Part shown: positions 15,285-22,900 of the stretch, in pieces | Layout of the letters: the number at the start of each line of letters is the position of its first letter | How positions within the stretch are numbered: the stretch's first letter is position 1 | From: Actinomadura flavalba DSM 45200 | GTDB lineage: Bacteria > Actinomycetota > Actinomycetes > Streptosporangiales > Streptosporangiaceae | DNA: 64,000 nucleotides | Direction: 5' to 3' | Assembly (NCBI RefSeq): GCF_000374305.1 | Contig: NZ_KB894093.1 | Coordinates: forward strand, 558,001-622,000 | The notes under the pieces: model-generated | The model's database searches: none | The model's input: only the letters and a program-made list of their open reading frames with translations | Told to the model about the DNA's origin: nothing | Program-made: the position numbers and the translations under genes

Positions 15285-16151
15285 GTGGCGGACAGCAACG
15301 TCTTTCCCATGAGGGGTCAACGCGGCTACGGTGAGTACATGGGCACCACGGCGTTGGAAGTGCGAGTCCAACAAGGCGCCGAACGTGTCGAACTTCAACG
15401 TCTCACCGCAGCGTTGAACGAACTGCGTCTAGCGCTCGCGGACATCGAACGCCTGTTGATCGAGCGCGGTACCACACGTGCCAGGTGGGTCGTCGATCTC
15501 GTTGACCAGCAGGATCATGAGCTGGTTGTACGCGTTACTGCCGCAGACTCGACGCAGCGCCCCCGAGCTTCGCTGCTCGCCCCAGTCGACGCCCTCGTTG
15601 CCGGCGTCGCTCACCTCGCCGAGGAGCCCGAGGTTCCCGACTTCTACACAGAGGCCGTCATCAAACGGCTGCTGAAGCTCGGCACGCCAGGCCGCGGCGT
15701 CCAAGAGGTGTCGCTCGCCGCGGTGAACGGCAAGCCCGGACCGCGCCGCGTCATCAGCGAACCCGTGCGCCAGCACGCCAGTCGCGCGCTCACGGGCACC
15801 CAGACATCGCTCGGCTCGGTGAGCGGCTTACTGGACACCGTTAGCGCCCGCGGCGGCAATCTCCGCGTCGGCATCTTCGACCCCCACACTCGCAGCTCGG
15901 TGGTCGGAGAGATCCCCGAAGATCTCGCAAGCGCTGTCCATGGCGATTTCTGGCAGGCACACGTTCTCGCGCGCGGAGAACTCAAGCGCAACGATCGCGG
16001 CCAAGTGATCAGAATAAAGATCGATCATATCGAGCGTCTCCCCAGCGGTGCAGACAAGCGCGCGTCCGTAGCCGATGTTCTCGGCGCCGACCCTGACTGG
16101 ACTGGGGACATGACCGTCGACGAGTTCGTGCGAGAGGCGCGGCGTGCCTGA
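15285..16151 (+). CDS. Large antitoxin-like partner of the PIN protein, function unknown
   Basis: 288 residues from GTG 15285, which has a GGGAGGT five bases upstream; ATG 15252 and ATG 15339 are alternatives. Residues about 25-70 (LQRLTAALNELRLALADIERLL) look like a coiled coil. The centre is mixed alpha/beta with no recognised motif. The last 25 residues, VLGADPDWTGDMTVDEFVREAR, resemble the disordered tail with which VapB- and Phd-type antitoxins fill the PIN active site. Its stop overlaps the PIN start by 8 bp, so the two are coupled. Base composition is less GC-rich than in the flanks, consistent with cargo. An antitoxin role is inferred from the tail and gene order; the size is several times that of a usual antitoxin. 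Confidence 0.68.
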   Translation: MADSNVFPMRGQRGYGEYMGTTALEVRVQQGAERVELQRLTAALNELRLALADIERLLIERGTTRARWVVDLVDQQDHELVVRVTAADSTQRPRASLLAPVDALVAGVAHLAEEPEVPDFYTEAVIKRLLKLGTPGRGVQEVSLAAVNGKPGPRRVISEPVRQHASRALTGTQTSLGSVSGLLDTVSARGGNLRVGIFDPHTRSSVVGEIPEDLASAVHGDFWQAHVLARGELKRNDRGQVIRIKIDHIERLPSGADKRASVADVLGADPDWTGDMTVDEFVREARRA

Positions 16152-16668
16152 CCGGACCCCCCTGATCTACCCCGACACCTGCGTCTACCTCGACGTCATC
16201 ACCCGCGACGAGACTCCCCACCCCGAGACGAACGAACCGAGGTGGAAGGCTGGCGCCGCCTTGTTCGAGGCGTGGCTCGACAACCGCATTCGCTTGGCGA
16301 CCAGTCCGCTTGTCGAGGCGGAGGTGTTCTGCAAGTCCACGGACAAGCGGAAGCGCTCATCGCACGCCGAAGAGCGGCTTCATAGCTGGTTCCAGGCGCC
16401 GGAGATGCGGTGGACTGACATCGACCGCTTCATCTCACGAGATGCGGCGAGACTGCGCGATGAGTACGGCCACCTTCATCGACCCGGCAAACGACCTTTC
16501 GGCGGCGCCGATGCTGTTCATCTTGCCGCAGCCGTGCGACTGGGCTGTGACTTCTTCATGAGCTACGACGGCGGCCTGCCCATTGGTCATACCGTGGGCA
16601 AGAAGCTGAAGGTGTGTTACCCCCGCGCTGAGTGGGACCAGGCCCTATTCCCGAGGCCGTCGACATGA
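16144..16668 (+). CDS. PIN-domain ribonuclease (putative toxin)
   Basis: 174 residues, GTG start at 16144 overlapping the upstream stop. The PIN acidic site is visible: LIYPDTCVYLDVI with the first Asp, SPLVEAEVFCK with the Glu, GGADAVHLAAAVRLG with the third acid and FMSYDGGL with the fourth. This is the arrangement of VapC-like metal-dependent endoribonucleases. A charged insertion (STDKRKRSSHAEERL) lies between the second and third motifs. The gene is translationally coupled to the larger protein upstream, whose C-terminus looks like an antitoxin tail. In an integrative element such a pair may stabilise inheritance or act in defence. Nothing else follows in the operon. Confidence 0.82.
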   Translation: MPDRTPLIYPDTCVYLDVITRDETPHPETNEPRWKAGAALFEAWLDNRIRLATSPLVEAEVFCKSTDKRKRSSHAEERLHSWFQAPEMRWTDIDRFISRDAARLRDEYGHLHRPGKRPFGGADAVHLAAAVRLGCDFFMSYDGGLPIGHTVGKKLKVCYPRAEWDQALFPRPST

Positions 16669-17421
16669 CGAAGAGCGCCCCGCCGTCCTCCGAGGAGAGC
16701 GCTGGACGCGCGAGGTGCGTGACGGCTACCGGGCCAGCATGCGCCGGACGTCCGGGCATGGGGGTGCTGTAGACCGACACACGACGATCGAGCCCATGAT
16801 CACAACCTCCCACTAAATCGTCGAAGAGACAAGCGCCGGAATGGGACTGCACACTTGTGCAAGATCATTCGTCGCTAAATCACCTAAAGCCCAATGGGGT
16901 CGTCACTTTGAGTGACGGACAAGAAACGGGAGGCTTGTGGTCACGTGGCCTCCTGACCTGCGCGGGATCGAATCACCCCGCCCTCCCCGCATATGCGCGG
17001 GCCGGGGCCATGACCCCCGCACTGAGTGCGCTCTGCGGGCCGCTCGGCACCGTCTGTGACACTGGATCGCTCACGCGGTTCGATGTCACTCCGTGCGGTG
17101 CCGGCCCAGGGTCCGGCTCGGTTGTCACGATGGGGCCACCATCGCGCGAACCTCGATGTGACCCACGGTGAACGTTACCGGGTGTGACGGGCGTCGAGGG
17201 GTGCGCGGCGTACCAGCGGGCGATTGACCATGCGAGGGCTCGCGGGCCGCTGCTCGCGGGCGCGTTGCTCCACCACGTCGCGTCCTGGGTCAAGGGGCGA
17301 CCACGCGTCCGTGGTGCTGGGGCGCAGCGGGCGAGAGTGCGGGTGTCGGTCAGGGCGTGGATGATCCACACGCGTGCGGTGGCGGTGTGCTTCAGGGCCT
17401 CGTCGATGCTGACGAGGCGCG
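16669..17421. other. Stretch without a confident gene inside the element
   Basis: No frame here has convincing coding character. It includes an AT-richer patch (16855-16930) and a GGAGGC/GCCTCC inverted pair around 16929-16954. On the minus strand an ATG at 17425 overlaps the stop of the neighbouring broken gene as ATGA and opens with MTRLVSIDEALKHTATARVW. It then becomes Pro/Arg-rich and low in sense, suggesting another decayed gene whose first 35 codons survive. Confidence 0.45.
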
Positions 17422-17924
17422 TCATAACCGGGGCCGAGGGGGCGGCGCGACGTGGATCGCCACCGACACCGGGAGGCGTGCGCTCCCCACGAGCCGGTGC
17501 CGGACGGTGACGCTCTCCGCTCTCGACGGGTCGCCTCGTAGGCCGAACGCGCCCCGCCCCCGCAGCTCGTCGGCGTTGTCCGCGACGGCGAGGATGGACC
17601 TCACGCCGAGCCCGAAGCCCCCTATGGCGCCGCCACGCTTGAGGTTCTGCGCAGACGCGGTGACGGTCCGGGTCGTCTCGTCTTCGTTGGTCACGAGGGC
17701 TTGCAAATCTTCGAGCGGCGCCACCGTCCGAGCTGAAACACCTCGGCGTGCATCTGCGCGAGGTTTTCGACCGGGACCGAGGCGACGCTGGCGGGCGCCT
17801 GGCATCTCGGGCAGCGCAGGTTCAAGGTGTTGATCTCGGCCGGGAAGAACTGGCGGTCGTGGCCGACGGGGTAGACGTAGCCCAGCGTCTCCGGGTCGAT
17901 GCGCACGGCGGTTCGGTCGTTCAT
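17422..17924 (-). pseudogene. CxxC-containing element protein, frameshifted
   Basis: From ATG 17924 one frame reads MNDRTAVRIDPETLGYVYP, then LRCPRCQAPAS (a CPxC zinc-knuckle) and AQMHAEVFQLGRWRR up to about 17725. The sense then passes to the frame reading APLEDLQALVTNEDETTRTV and FGLGVRSILAVADNADELRG, ending at 17422. Neither half alone looks complete, and the second half ends in an ATGA overlap with another minus-strand start, so the original gene probably spanned about 165 codons and lost frame by one indel near 17725. The family is not recognised. Confidence 0.5.
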
Positions 17925-18023
17925 CGCGCCGTTCTCCCCGCTCGTTTCGCAGGTACGACACCCCGAACCGTCGCCACCTATCGGCGGGCGCGAGCCCGCA
18001 GTCCCGGCACCGAAACGGTGTGA

Positions 18024-18329
18024 AAGCCGGTGCTCGCCAAGGTCGGCGTCATCCCGCCGCCCGTGAGGGTGAAGGACGCCCGGGGCCGCTCACGGCTCCG
18101 GTTCGCCACCACGCGCCGCGAGGGCACGCACCAGCTCCGCCACTACTTCGCAAGTGTCACGCTCCCGGCCGGCGTCTCCATCAACGAACTGGCGGAGTAC
18201 CTCGGGCACGCCGATCCGGCGTTCACGCTGCGCTACTACGCCCACATGCAGGTCGGTTCGTTCGAGCGCGCCCGTGAGGCGATCGACAGGAGGATGCGGC
18301 GGCCCCGGCTCGTCGTCGGCCAGAACTGA
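18024..18329 (+). pseudogene. Tyrosine recombinase (integrase), C-terminal fragment
   Basis: About 100 codons of a phage-type integrase catalytic domain survive. HQLRHYFAS carries the box II His and Arg, LGHADPAFTLRYYAH the second His and the Tyr nucleophile. The N-terminal arm-binding and core-binding domains and the first catalytic Arg are missing, and an in-frame TGA (18021-18023) lies just before the fragment; a GTG at 18030 could start it but has no ribosome-binding site. Full-length relatives have about 350-450 residues. Its position 90 bp from attR is where the element integrase belongs, so this is the remnant of the enzyme that inserted the element. Confidence 0.85.
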
Positions 18330-18337
18330 GGCAGAAC
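18321..18337 (+). repeat. Candidate arm-type integrase site, right copy
   Basis: Exact copy of the 17-mer CAGAACTGAGGCAGAAC also found at 12833-12849, same orientation, overlapping the end of the integrase stub and 82 bp inside attR. Confidence 0.5.
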
Positions 18338-18346
18338 CGGGATACC

Positions 18347-18392
18347 GAAGGGGCCGCCGCCGGTCCGTGGAAGAACCGGCGGCGGCCCCTTC
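18347..18392. terminator. Perfect 17-bp hairpin terminator between integrase stub and attR
   Basis: 18347-18363 pairs without mismatch to 18376-18392 around a 12-nt loop. Both the integrase stub (plus strand) and the acyl-CoA dehydrogenase gene (minus strand) read into it, so it probably works in both directions and replaces the terminator that the dehydrogenase lost on insertion. Confidence 0.7.
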
Positions 18393-18418
18393 GTTGCTGG
18401 AGAATCCCAGCTCAGCGG

Positions 18419-18491
18419 CCTACTTCAGGAGCTGGCGGGCGATGACCATGCGCTGGATCTGGTTGGTGCCCTCGTAGATCTGGGTGATCTT
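18419..18491. repeat. attR: right 73-bp direct repeat, functional 3' end of the acyl-CoA dehydrogenase gene
   Basis: Identical to 12685-12757. It supplies the last 23 codons and stop of the dehydrogenase gene, including the YEGT glutamate. Confidence 0.92.
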
Positions 18492-19589
18492 GGCGTCGCG
18501 CATCATGCGCTCGGCCGGGAACTCGCGGGTGTAGCCGTAGCCGCCGAGGAGCTGGACGGCGTCGACCGTGACGTCCATCGCGACGTCGGACGCGAGCGCC
18601 TTGCACGCCGACGAGACGAACGTGAGGTCGGGGACCTTCTCGCCGTGGAAGGCGCGCTCGGACTTGATCGCCGCGTGGTAGGTGAGCTGGCGGGCGCCCT
18701 CCAGCCGCATCGCCATGTCAGCGATCATGAACTGGACGCCCTGGAAGTCGCTGATCGGCTTGCCGAACTGCTTGCGCTCCTTGACGTACCCGATCGCGTA
18801 GTCGAGCGCGCCCTGCGCGATGCCGAGGGCCTGCGCCGCGATCGTGATGCGGGTGTGGTCCAGGGTGGCCAGCGCCGTCTTGAAGCCCGAGCCCTCCGCG
18901 CCGATGAGCCGGTCGGCGGGGATGCGGACGTCCTGCAGGATCACCGTGCGGGTCGGTGAGCCCTTGATGCCGAGCTTCTTCTCCTTCTCCCCGAACGACA
19001 CGCCCGGGTCGGACTTCTCCACGACGAACGCCGAGATGCCCTTCGCGCCCTTCTCCGGGTCGGTCACGGCCATGACCGTGTAGTACTCCGACACGCCCGC
19101 GTTGGTGATCCACATCTTGGTGCCGTTGAGCACCCAGGAGTCGCCGTCGCGCACCGCGCGGGTCTTCATGCCCGCCGCGTCCGAACCCGCCTCCGCCTCC
19201 GACAGCGCGTACGAGAACATCGCCTCGCCGCGGGCCACCGGAGTCAGATACTTTTTCTTCAGCTCATCCGAGCCGGACAGCAGCACCGGCACGGTGCCCA
19301 GCTTGTTGACCGCCGGGATCAGCGACGAGGAACCGCACGCGCGGGCCACCTCCTCGATGACGATCACGGTCGCCAGGGCGTCGGCCCCGGCGCCGCCGTA
19401 CTGTTCCGGGACGTGCACCGCGTGCAGATCGTTCTGCACCAGCGCGTCCAGGGCCTCCTGGGGGAAGCGGGACTCCTCGTCCACCTCCGCGGCGTACGGG
19501 GCGATCTTGGCGTCGGCGAGCGCGCGCACCGTCTGCCGGAGGAGCTCGTGGTCCTCGGACGGAGCGTAGGCAGGAAAGTCGGGACTCAT
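18420..19589 (-). CDS. Acyl-CoA dehydrogenase
   Basis: 389 residues, normal for the family. A soluble flavoenzyme that introduces the alpha-beta double bond into acyl-CoA and passes electrons to ETF. Visible blocks are the helical N-terminal domain, the FAD/substrate segment YALSEAEAGSDAAGMKT, KMWITNAG, the LDHTRITIAAQALGIAQGAL helix, the QLLGGYGYTREFPAERMMRD segment and IYEGTNQIQR, whose Glu is the usual catalytic base in short-chain members. That last block lies in the attachment repeat, so the integrated element restored the catalytic residue exactly. The start ATG at 19589 is divergent from a UDP-glucose dehydrogenase gene 75 bp away. Chain-length preference cannot be read from the sequence. 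Confidence 0.94.
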   Translation of the reverse strand: MSPDFPAYAPSEDHELLRQTVRALADAKIAPYAAEVDEESRFPQEALDALVQNDLHAVHVPEQYGGAGADALATVIVIEEVARACGSSSLIPAVNKLGTVPVLLSGSDELKKKYLTPVARGEAMFSYALSEAEAGSDAAGMKTRAVRDGDSWVLNGTKMWITNAGVSEYYTVMAVTDPEKGAKGISAFVVEKSDPGVSFGEKEKKLGIKGSPTRTVILQDVRIPADRLIGAEGSGFKTALATLDHTRITIAAQALGIAQGALDYAIGYVKERKQFGKPISDFQGVQFMIADMAMRLEGARQLTYHAAIKSERAFHGEKVPDLTFVSSACKALASDVAMDVTVDAVQLLGGYGYTREFPAERMMRDAKITQIYEGTNQIQRMVIARQLLK

Positions 19590-19664
19590 AGAACGAATGC
19601 TACCCGCCAGTAGACTGCGCGGAACTGAGCAGGTCCCGGCGTGGATCGAGAAAGGAACGACGCG

Positions 19665-20999
19665 TTGGCGCTCCGCCTGACGGTCATCGGCACCGGGTAC
19701 CTCGGCGCCACCCATGCGGCGTGCATGGCCGACCTCGGCTTCGAGGTCCTCGGCCTCGACGTCGACCAGCGCAAGATCGCCCGGCTCGCCGCGGGCGACC
19801 TGCCGTTCTACGAGCCCGGGCTCGAACCCGTCCTGCGGCGCGGGCTGGAGAGCGGACGGCTCCGGTTCACGACGTCGTTCGAGGACGTCGCAGAGTTCGG
19901 TGACGTCCACTTCGTCTGCGTCGGCACCCCGCAGAAGGCCGGGGAGTACGCCGCCGACCTCACCTACGTCGACGACGCCATCGACGCGCTCGCCCCGCTG
20001 CTGCGGCGGCCGAGCGTCGTCGTCGGCAAGTCCACGGTGCCGGTCGGCACGGCGGCGCGGCTCGCGCGGCGGCTCGCGCGGCTCTCCCCCGCGGGCGGCG
20101 ACGCGCTGCTGGCGTGGAACCCCGAGTTCCTGCGGGAGGGCTTCGCCGTCCAGGACACGCTGCACCCCGACCGGATCGTCGTCGGGCTGCCCACCGAGCA
20201 GGCCGCCGCCGACCGCGCCGAGAAGGTGCTGCGCGAGGTGTACGCGGTGATGCTCGCCGACCAGACCCCGTTCCTGTGCACCGACTACGCGACGTCCGAG
20301 CTGGTGAAGGTGTCGGCGAACGCGTTCCTGGCCACCAAGATCTCCTTCATCAACGCGATGGCCGAGGTGTGCGAGGCGGCGGGCGCCGACGTCACCAAGC
20401 TCTCCCAGGCCCTGTCCTACGACGACCGCATCGGCGGCAAGTTCCTCGGCCCCGGGCTCGGCTTCGGCGGCGGCTGCCTGCCCAAGGACATCCGCGCCTT
20501 CATGGCCCGCGCCGGGGAACTCGGCGTCGACCAGGCCCTGACGTTCCTGCGCGAGGTCGACGAGATCAACATCCGGCGCCGCATCCGCATGGTCGACCTG
20601 GCCCGGCACGAACTCGGCGGCTCCTTCATCGGCCGCACCGTCGCCGTCCTCGGCGCCGCGTTCAAGCCGAACTCCGACGACGTCCGCGACTCCCCCGCCC
20701 TCGACGTCGCCGCGTCCATCCGCTCCCAGGGCGGCGAGGTCACCGTCTACGACCCGCAGGCCAACGCGAACGCCCGCCGCGCCCAGCCCGACCTCGGCTA
20801 CGCCGACGACACCCTCACCGCCGTCCGCGACGCCCACGTCGTCCTCCTCCTCACCGAGTGGCCCGAGTTCCGCGAAATGGACCCCCACGCCCTCGCCGAA
20901 TCGGTCGCCGAACGCAACATCGTCGACGGCCGCAACGCCCTCGACCCCGAAACCTGGCGCACCGCAGGCTGGAACTACCGAGCCCTGGGCCGCCCCTGA
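19665..20999 (+). CDS. UDP-glucose/GDP-mannose dehydrogenase family protein
   Basis: 444 residues from TTG 19665, which has GAAAGGA nine bases upstream and begins exactly at the Rossmann fold; GTG 19641 is an alternative. The NAD site VIGTGYLG, the FVCVGTP strand, STVPVG, and the catalytic Cys in GFGGGCLPKD (C271) are all present, as is the C-terminal AFKPNSDDVRDSPAL substrate-binding block. The enzyme oxidises UDP-glucose to UDP-glucuronate in two NAD-dependent steps for envelope polysaccharides. It is monocistronic here; possible users are the glycosyltransferases at 7.4-8.5 kb. A GDP-mannose or UDP-N-acetyl sugar substrate cannot be excluded. Confidence 0.92.
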   Translation: MALRLTVIGTGYLGATHAACMADLGFEVLGLDVDQRKIARLAAGDLPFYEPGLEPVLRRGLESGRLRFTTSFEDVAEFGDVHFVCVGTPQKAGEYAADLTYVDDAIDALAPLLRRPSVVVGKSTVPVGTAARLARRLARLSPAGGDALLAWNPEFLREGFAVQDTLHPDRIVVGLPTEQAAADRAEKVLREVYAVMLADQTPFLCTDYATSELVKVSANAFLATKISFINAMAEVCEAAGADVTKLSQALSYDDRIGGKFLGPGLGFGGGCLPKDIRAFMARAGELGVDQALTFLREVDEINIRRRIRMVDLARHELGGSFIGRTVAVLGAAFKPNSDDVRDSPALDVAASIRSQGGEVTVYDPQANANARRAQPDLGYADDTLTAVRDAHVVLLLTEWPEFREMDPHALAESVAERNIVDGRNALDPETWRTAGWNYRALGRP

Positions 21000-21120
21000 C
21001 CCGAACCCTTACCCCGTACCGACCCCCCACCGGCGCTCTCTCACCTACGCTGGAGACTGCGTTTACACCTGTGAACGCCGCGTGAGCAGGCAAAGGTCAC
21101 GGATTGCGAAAGGGCGGGTC

Positions 21121-21702
21121 GTGAGCGTCACAAGTGGCTACAGTCCCGAGCATGGCCCCTACACGATCGCGGATCTGGATGCGCTGCCCGAGGAGGGCAA
21201 GCGGTACGAGCTCGTGCACGGGCACCTGATCGAGATGTCGCCTAGCGTGCTGCACGACGAGGTGGCCGAAGCGGTGAAGGAGGCCCTGCGTCCCGGCCTC
21301 CCCGCGGGCTACCTGCTGCGGGGCCCGTACGACCTCCGCATGCCGGACGGCTCTCTCTACTCCCCCGACGTCGCGATCCTCGACGCCGCCGCCGTGCGCC
21401 GCGCCAAGGACGAGGACCGCCGCGCCCTCACCGGCGAGGACGCCCTCCTCGTCGTCGAGGTCCAGCGCCCGTCCAGCGGAAGCTGGAAGAAGGTCCACCA
21501 CGAGAAGGTCCGCGACTACGCCGCCGCCGGCGTCCCCCACTACTGGATCGTGGACCTGGAGGACGTCCCGTCCATCACCGTCTACCACCTGGACGAAGGC
21601 GACATCACCTATACCCTCACCCACCACGTCACCGGCGACCGAGCCCTCACCACAGAAGCCCCGTTCCCGATCGCACTCACCCCCGCAGACCTCCTCGCCT
21701 GA
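21121..21702 (+). CDS. Uma2 family PD-(D/E)xK endonuclease
   Basis: 193 residues from GTG 21121. It opens with the family pattern YTIADLDALPEEGKRYELVHG and has the nuclease core: SPDVAILD supplies the Asp and LLVVEVQRPSS the Glu-x-x position, followed by KVRDYAAAGVPHYWIVDLE. Uma2 proteins are abundant in actinobacteria and cyanobacteria and are thought to be mobile-element-associated or DNA-processing nucleases; their biological role is largely unknown. A truncated paralogue lies 4 bp downstream in the same orientation. Confidence 0.88.
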   Translation: MSVTSGYSPEHGPYTIADLDALPEEGKRYELVHGHLIEMSPSVLHDEVAEAVKEALRPGLPAGYLLRGPYDLRMPDGSLYSPDVAILDAAAVRRAKDEDRRALTGEDALLVVEVQRPSSGSWKKVHHEKVRDYAAAGVPHYWIVDLEDVPSITVYHLDEGDITYTLTHHVTGDRALTTEAPFPIALTPADLLA

Positions 21703-21706
21703 CCCC

Positions 21707-21958
21707 GTGACACACCGCGGCCCTCACAACATCGCCGACCTGGACGCGCTCACAGGCGAGAGCGGACGCGTCGAGCTGGTCAGCGGCCACCTCATCGAAC
21801 GACCGACGAGCCCTCGCCGAGCCTTCGTCACCGACGCCCTGCGCCGCGTCCTGACCCCTCACACACCTGCACATCTGACGATCTCGCGCGGCGACGGCGT
21901 TCTCGAAGTGGAGGCGCCGTTTCCGATCAAGGTTTCGCTTGCCTCGCTGATGCCCTGA
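21707..21958 (+). pseudogene. Internally deleted Uma2 paralogue
   Basis: 83 codons that begin like the gene upstream (HNIADLDALTGESGRVELVSGHLIE) and end like it (EAPFPIKVSLASLMP), but lack the roughly 100 middle residues holding the PD-(D/E)xK catalytic site. The frame is open from GTG 21707. It looks like a tandem duplicate that lost its core by internal deletion and is not expected to be an active nuclease, although a short product could be made. Confidence 0.7.
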
Positions 21959-22001
21959 CGCCGACGGGTCGGTGCTCGGCTCTCGTGCGTAGGGTTGGTG
22001 T

Positions 22002-22409
22002 ATGGGTGGGTTCGCTGAGGACGACGTGATCGGGCGGTTGCTCGATGCTCGGGTGTGGGTGTTCGTGGGGTTGGGTGGGGATTCGTCGCGGGAGGTGTGG
22101 CGGCAGGCTCGGTTGATGCATGAGCGCGGGAAGGTCGTCGTGCCGGTGCATCCCGAGCGGGAGAGCGTGTTCGGGCAGGTCGCCTACGCGTCGTTGGACG
22201 AGGTGCCGGGGGACGTCGACGTCGTCGGGGTCTACCGGCGGTCCGAGGCGGCCGGGGCGTTCGTGGATCAGGCCGTCGCGCGGGGGGCCAAGGGGGTCTG
22301 GCTGCCGCTCGGCGTCGTGGACGAGGACGCGGGCCGGCGGGCGCGGGACGCCGGGGTCGACGTGGTGATGGATCGGTGCCCGGCCGTGGAGTGGGCCCGG
22401 CGGCGCTAG
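22002..22409 (+). CDS. CoA-binding domain protein (YccU-like)
   Basis: 135 residues with a Rossmann-like CoA-binding fold: [18 protein letters not shown] at the nucleotide loop, [43 protein letters not shown] and the closing MDRCPAVEW. This matches the short stand-alone CoA-binding proteins related to the N-terminal domain of succinyl-CoA synthetase alpha. No catalytic function is established for the family. It converges on purE with overlapping stops. Confidence 0.88.
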   Translation: MGGFAEDDVIGRLLDARVWVFVGLGGDSSREVWRQARLMHERGKVVVPVHPERESVFGQVAYASLDEVPGDVDVVGVYRRSEAAGAFVDQAVARGAKGVWLPLGVVDEDAGRRARDAGVDVVMDRCPAVEWARRR

Positions 22410-22900
22410 CGGGAGTCGCGCAGGCGTTCGCCCTTGGCCTTCGCCTGGGCGTACAGGTCCTTCTGGAACAGCTCCATGCGGGCGCGCAGCGGCTCGTCCG
22501 CCGCCGCGAGGACGCGGACGGCGAGCAGCCCCGCGTTGCGGGCGGCGCCCACCGCGACCGTCGCGACGGGAACGCCCGCGGGCATCTGCACGATCGACAG
22601 CAGGCTGTCCATGCCGTCCAGGTACTTCAACGGCACCGGCACGCCGATCACGGGCAGCGGCGTCACCGACGCCAGCATGCCGGGCAGGTGCGCGGCGCCG
22701 CCCGCCCCGGCGATGATCACCCGGAGGCCGCGCGCGGCGGCGCCCGCGCCGTAGGCGATCATGTCGTGCGGCATCCGGTGCGCGGAGACGACGTCGGCCT
22801 CGTAGGGGACGCCGAACTCGTCCAGGGCCTCGGCGGCGGCCTTCATGACGGGCCAGTCCGAGTCGCTGCCCATGACCACGCCGACCTGGGGAGACGTCAT
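22406..22900 (-). CDS. purE: N5-carboxyaminoimidazole ribonucleotide mutase
   Basis: 164 residues. It moves the carboxyl group of N5-CAIR to C4 to give CAIR in purine synthesis. The class I signature is clear: [11 protein letters not shown] at the phosphate-binding N-terminus, [11 protein letters not shown] with the conserved [18 protein letters not shown] and [30 protein letters not shown]. Its ATG overlaps the purK stop as ATGA (22897-22900), so the two form a purK-purE operon. Confidence 0.96.
   Translation of the reverse strand: MTSPQVGVVMGSDSDWPVMKAAAEALDEFGVPYEADVVSAHRMPHDMIAYGAGAAARGLRVIIAGAGGAAHLPGMLASVTPLPVIGVPVPLKYLDGMDSLLSIVQMPAGVPVATVAVGAARNAGLLAVRVLAAADEPLRARMELFQKDLYAQAKAKGERLRDSR

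Larger units (their letters stand above)
12685..18491. mobile_element. Decayed integrative element inserted in the 3' end of an acyl-CoA dehydrogenase gene
   Basis: A 73-bp exact direct repeat bounds this 5.8-kb block (12685-12757 and 18419-18491). The right copy completes the acyl-CoA dehydrogenase reading frame; the left copy is an orphan 3' fragment of the same gene. This is the expected product of site-specific recombination by a tyrosine integrase at a gene 3' end, and a C-terminal integrase stub lies 90 bp inside the right repeat. Cargo includes a ribbon-helix-helix regulator, a DUF2637-type transfer-gene relic and a PIN toxin pair. No intact integrase, replication gene or FtsK-type transfer gene is seen, so the element appears immobile. 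Coding density and GC are visibly lower than in the flanks. Confidence 0.9.

Noticed and set aside
17184..17510. Plus-strand open frame inside the element
   Set aside because: Low-complexity Arg/Val/Gly product, no ribosome-binding site, and it lies opposite the better minus-strand sense.
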